Below, piece by piece: positions 49,448 through 52,684 of a DNA stretch of 52,684 nucleotides. How positions within the stretch are numbered: position 1 is the stretch's first letter; every line of letters starts with the position of its first letter. The notes under the pieces were generated by a model. The model saw only the letters and a list, made by a program, of their open reading frames with translations. It did no database searches and was not told the DNA's origin. The translations under genes and the position numbers were made by a program. The stretch lies in NCBI GenBank assembly GCA_023954745.1, contig JAGSHC010000014.1:1-52684 (forward strand), read 5' to 3'. Source of the DNA: Deltaproteobacteria bacterium (lineage in GTDB: Bacteria > Myxococcota_A > UBA796 > UBA9615).

Positions 49448-52400
49448 CTAAACGGCTGAAGGGGCCTCGACCTTCCCCGGCGGGTCGACCAACTTCATCA
49501 GCCGCTTCAACAGACGCAGGGACGTCACCACCAGGTCCGACCGGTCTTCGTCGCCCAAGTGGACATGCAACACGCCGTCCTGCCGAAAGGAGTACCGCTT
49601 CGGGGCCCGGGCGACGAGCTTCATCAGGCGCATCGGGTCCAGGGGTGTGCCCTCTTCGATGGTGAGCTGCAGGCGCCCTCCCCGCACCGTGCGAAGTCGG
49701 CCGATCCGCAAGGTGCGGGCCAGGACCTTCACCTCGATGAGTTGCTCGAAGCGGCGGACCTCGGGGGGCGCGGGGCCGAAGGTGTCCTCGAGCTCGTGCA
49801 GCGCCTTCTGAAGCTCCTCTTCGGTGCGGGCATCGGCGAGGGTCTTGTACTCGAGCAGCCGCTCCGCCTCGTCGGGGATGTAGTCGGCGGGGATGTAGGC
49901 ATCGGCCCGCAGCTCGATCTCGGGGTCGAGACCGTCGTCCACCCGCTCCCCTTTGAGCCGCTTCACCGCCGTCTCCAGCAGGTTCATGTAGGTGGAGAGC
50001 CCCACGTCGGCCACGTGCCCGGCCTGGCGCTTGCCCAGCATGTTCCCCGCCCCGCGCAGCTCCAGATCGTGCTGGGCGATCTGATGGCCTGCGCCCAGAT
50101 CGCTGTGGTCCTGAAGCACCTTGAGCCGAGCGAGGGCCTCGCTCCGCACTGTCCGCCCCGGCGGAACCAGCAGCAGGCAGTACCCCTGCTCGAGCCCGCG
50201 GCCGACGCGCCCCCGCAGCTGATGCATCTGCGCCAGGCCCATCATGTCGGCGCGGTTGATGATCATGGTGTTGGCGGTGGGCAGATCGATGCCGGACTCG
50301 ATGATGGTGGTGCAGAGCAGCACGTCGAACTCGCGCTTGAAGAAGCTCACCATGATGTCTTCGAGCTGCCGCTCCCCCATCTGCCCGTGGGCCACCCGCA
50401 CCTGCACGTCGGGAAGCAGCTTGTGCAGGAGCTCCGCCATCTTGTGAATGGTCTTCACGCGGTTGTGGACGAAGTAGACCTGCCCACCGCGGTCCACCTC
50501 CCGCTGCACGGCGTCGACGATGCGGCGAGGCGCGAACCGCACCACCTGGGTGCGCACCGGGCGCCGGCCCTCGGGCGGCGTCGCGATGATGGAGAAGTCC
50601 CGAATCCCCGCAAACGCGAGGTTCAGGGTGCGGGGGATGGGGGTCGCGGTGAGGGTGAGCACGTCGACAGCGGCGCGCAGCTCCTTGAGACGCTCCTTGT
50701 GCTTGACCCCGAACCGGTGCTCCTCATCGACGACGACAAGCCCCAGGTCCGAGAAGGACACGTCCTTGCTCACCAGGCGATGGGTCCCCACCACCACGTC
50801 CACGCGCCCCGACTTCACGTCTTTGAGGATCGCGCGCTGCTGGGCAGCGGTCTTGAAGCGACTCAGCATCTCGATGCGCACCGGGAACGCGGCCATGCGT
50901 TCCTGAAACGCCCGCGTGTGCTGCAAGGCGAGGATGGTGGTGGGGACGAGGACCGCCACCTGCTTGCCATCCTCGATGGCCCGAAAGGCGGCGCGCATGG
51001 CGACCTCGGTCTTGCCGAAGCCCACATCCCCCACCACGAGGCGGTCCATGGGCTTCGCGGAGCTCATGTCCTCCAGCACCGCGTCGATGGCCGACTGCTG
51101 GTCCGGCGTCTCCTCGTACTCGAACCCGTCGGCGAACTCCCGGTAGAGCACGTCGGGGGGCGGGTAGGCGTGGGACCGCGCCATCTGACGCTTGGCGTAG
51201 AGGTCGAGGAGCTCGCGAGCCACCTTCTGGGCGGCTTCCGAGGCCTTCTTGCGCCGCCTTGCCCAGGTGGTGCCTCCCAGCTTGTCGAGCTTGGGCTCGC
51301 CCCCCCCGGGCGCCACGTACCGCGAGAGCTGGTCGAGCTTGTGCACCGGCAGGTAGAGGCGGTCGCCGCCGCGGTAGGTGAGGAGCAGGTAGTCGTTGTG
51401 TGATCCGCGGTCTGCCCCCGCCTTGCCCCCGGTGCCGGGGACGTAGGTCGGATCGGCCGCCCGCTCCCGCTGGGCCTGCTTGATGTCGAGGGCCGACGGG
51501 TCGAGCTGGATCTTCGTCATCCCGACGAAGCGCCCGATGCCGTGCAGCGAGTGCACCACGACGTCCTGAGGGCTCAGCTGCGCGAAGGAGCCAATGGCCT
51601 CGGCGCCCTGGAGCCGCTTCTGCTTGCGCCGGGCCGTGGCCTTGCGGCCGAAGATCTCGACCTCCGAGAGCGCGACGACCCCCGCGCTCGGCAGGGAGAA
51701 GCCGCGCTCCAGGTCTCCCTGCACCACCTCGACGAACCGGCCGACGCGCAGCTCCGAGCTCGCCTCGAGGAGGTCCTCCAGGGGGGGAGGCTCGGCGTGC
51801 TCGCGCACCGCGATCTCGTAAGGGCGGAGCAGCTCCGTCAACTGGCGCGCGCGACGGCGGGACCGGCAGACGATGAGGACCGCCAGGTTCTCCTTCTTCC
51901 AGCGCCGCACCCGCTGCGCCAGCGGCTCGAGCATCCCGGCTTCGTTGGTGCGCCTCGCGAGGAGCTCGGCGCGCAGGCCGCTGTGGTCCGGCGCTTCGAG
52001 CCGGAGCAGCTGGTCGCCCTTTGGGATGTCCTCGGTGACGTCGGGGAGCACGATTCGGCGCAAACTGGACGTCGCTGCGTCGAGCTGGTCCCCATCGAGC
52101 CACAGCGTCCCTGGCTCGGGCAGCAAGCGCTCGGCGCCGCCCTCGCGCTCGTACCGCTGTTGAATCTGGTCCGCCTCCCCGTAGAGCGCCGTGGCCACCG
52201 CGGTTGGGGACTGGTGGACGAGCAGCGCGCCGGGCTGACGGAGATAGTCGAGCACCGGCACCAACGGCTCGGACCGCAGCAGCGGGAGGTACAGCTCGAT
52301 CTCCTGGACCAGCCGGCTCTCCTTGAGCTCGTCCTGGATCTGGATGCGCTTGCGGGGAATCACTCTGCGGGCGTCCGCCAGCTCCTTGAGCCTCGAGGGA

Positions 52401-52684
52401 AGCCGCCGCAGCGCTCCGTCGGTGACGACCTCCTCCCGGATGGGCAGCAGCACGGCGCGCTGGAGCGTCTCGCGAGACCGCGACGTGTGGGGGTCGAAGG
52501 TGCGGATCGACTCGATCTCGTCCCCCCAGAAGTCGATGCGGAGGGGGAGCGGATACGAGGGCGCGAAGATGTCGAGGATCCCGCCCCGCACGGCGAAGGT
52601 CCCCGGCTCGGAGCACAGATCCGTCGAGAAGTAGCCGCGGTCCACGAGGCGGCTCAGCACCCGGTCGCGGTCGACCTCCTCGCC
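49448..52684 (-). CDS. mfd: Transcription-repair coupling factor Mfd (N terminus cut by right edge)
   Basis: 1078 residues are visible; the frame runs off the right edge, so roughly the first 130 residues are missing. The visible start RGYFSTDLCSEPGTFAVRGG belongs to the UvrB-homology region. An RNA-polymerase-interaction domain (VVHSLHGIGRFVGMTKIQLD) precedes the RecG-like translocase with DVGFGKTEVAMRAAF (Walker A), VVDEEHRFGVKHKERLK (DEEH box), TLTATPIPRTLNLAF and GRVGRGLEQGYCLLL. A C-terminal TRCF domain follows (ADAYIPADYIPDEAERLLEY). Mfd removes stalled RNA polymerase and recruits UvrA. Confidence 0.95.
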   Translation of the reverse strand, partial: GEEVDRDRVLSRLVDRGYFSTDLCSEPGTFAVRGGILDIFAPSYPLPLRIDFWGDEIESIRTFDPHTSRSRETLQRAVLLPIREEVVTDGALRRLPSRLKELADARRVIPRKRIQIQDELKESRLVQEIELYLPLLRSEPLVPVLDYLRQPGALLVHQSPTAVATALYGEADQIQQRYEREGGAERLLPEPGTLWLDGDQLDAATSSLRRIVLPDVTEDIPKGDQLLRLEAPDHSGLRAELLARRTNEAGMLEPLAQRVRRWKKENLAVLIVCRSRRRARQLTELLRPYEIAVREHAEPPPLEDLLEASSELRVGRFVEVVQGDLERGFSLPSAGVVALSEVEIFGRKATARRKQKRLQGAEAIGSFAQLSPQDVVVHSLHGIGRFVGMTKIQLDPSALDIKQAQRERAADPTYVPGTGGKAGADRGSHNDYLLLTYRGGDRLYLPVHKLDQLSRYVAPGGGEPKLDKLGGTTWARRRKKASEAAQKVARELLDLYAKRQMARSHAYPPPDVLYREFADGFEYEETPDQQSAIDAVLEDMSSAKPMDRLVVGDVGFGKTEVAMRAAFRAIEDGKQVAVLVPTTILALQHTRAFQERMAAFPVRIEMLSRFKTAAQQRAILKDVKSGRVDVVVGTHRLVSKDVSFSDLGLVVVDEEHRFGVKHKERLKELRAAVDVLTLTATPIPRTLNLAFAGIRDFSIIATPPEGRRPVRTQVVRFAPRRIVDAVQREVDRGGQVYFVHNRVKTIHKMAELLHKLLPDVQVRVAHGQMGERQLEDIMVSFFKREFDVLLCTTIIESGIDLPTANTMIINRADMMGLAQMHQLRGRVGRGLEQGYCLLLVPPGRTVRSEALARLKVLQDHSDLGAGHQIAQHDLELRGAGNMLGKRQAGHVADVGLSTYMNLLETAVKRLKGERVDDGLDPEIELRADAYIPADYIPDEAERLLEYKTLADARTEEELQKALHELEDTFGPAPPEVRRFEQLIEVKVLARTLRIGRLRTVRGGRLQLTIEEGTPLDPMRLMKLVARAPKRYSFRQDGVLHVHLGDEDRSDLVVTSLRLLKRLMKLVDPPGKVEAPSAV

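Noticed and set aside
1-52684. CRISPR array, tRNA, rRNA, prophage integrase or insertion sequence
   Set aside because: No regularly spaced repeats, RNA gene signatures or recombinase motifs were seen. The contractile tail genes lack capsid, portal, terminase and lysis genes, so a prophage reading was dropped in favour of an injection system.

Overview
The window is high-GC chromosomal DNA from a myxobacterium-like or other deltaproteobacterial organism. This is inferred from a SurA/parvulin-PdxA-Mfd block, Gld-type ABC transporter genes, a PknB-type kinase with a TPR tail, a long HflX, a duplicated ThyX-like protein and lipoproteins with GDDDD tracts. No rRNA, tRNA, CRISPR array or insertion sequence was recognised. 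Species cannot be named from the sequence alone.

The centre (about 14.3-33.8 kb) is one long minus-strand array encoding a contractile injection system (CIS, Afp/PVC/eCIS type). In transcription order it holds two gpV-like spike proteins, an unassigned protein, the major sheath, a major tube protein, two more tube proteins, a small assembly-chaperone-like protein overlapping a 50-70 residue protein, a divergent second sheath, a fourth tube paralogue, a LysM tube/baseplate protein, a gpD-like hub, gp25, a giant Afp11/gpJ-like protein, an Afp12/gpI-like protein and a further baseplate-like protein. The same strand then runs straight into a ubiquitin-like cassette: ThiF/E1, a four-helix membrane protein with a degenerate RING-like zinc domain, a beta-grasp Ubl and a UBC-type E2. 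At 0.8-3.7 kb lies a membrane-anchored tandem JAB/JAMM protein (one intact and one dead metalloprotease domain), divergent from an FHA-like/TM/lytic-transglycosylase protein. The window thus encodes an E1-E2-(E3-like)-Ubl-deubiquitinase set physically joined to a contractile nanomachine, with membrane-docking and wall-opening candidates. This is the most interesting system here. Sheath chaperone ATPase, tape measure, tail terminator, PAAR tip and tail fibre were not found and may lie left of the window.

Between the JAB/LT pair and the Ubl cassette sit a probable broken PilZ gene, a GldA-GldF-GldG ABC transporter operon (+), a three-gene operon of a helicase-loader-like pair plus a HmuY-like lipoprotein (-), an outer-membrane barrel-like protein (+) and a duplicated ThyX-like protein (+), closed by a bidirectional terminator at 14.28 kb.

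Right of the CIS are a lipoprotein and a membrane protein (-), a Wzm/Wzt polysaccharide exporter with a lipoprotein and a glycosyltransferase (+), a small membrane protein and HflX (-), a Ser/Thr kinase (+), and the minus-strand block Mfd (cut by the right edge), two lipoprotein parvulins, a SurA-like parvulin and PdxA. These are ordinary chromosomal functions. Intergenic gaps above about 150 bp are described in the neighbouring entries; no gap over 300 bp is left without a call.
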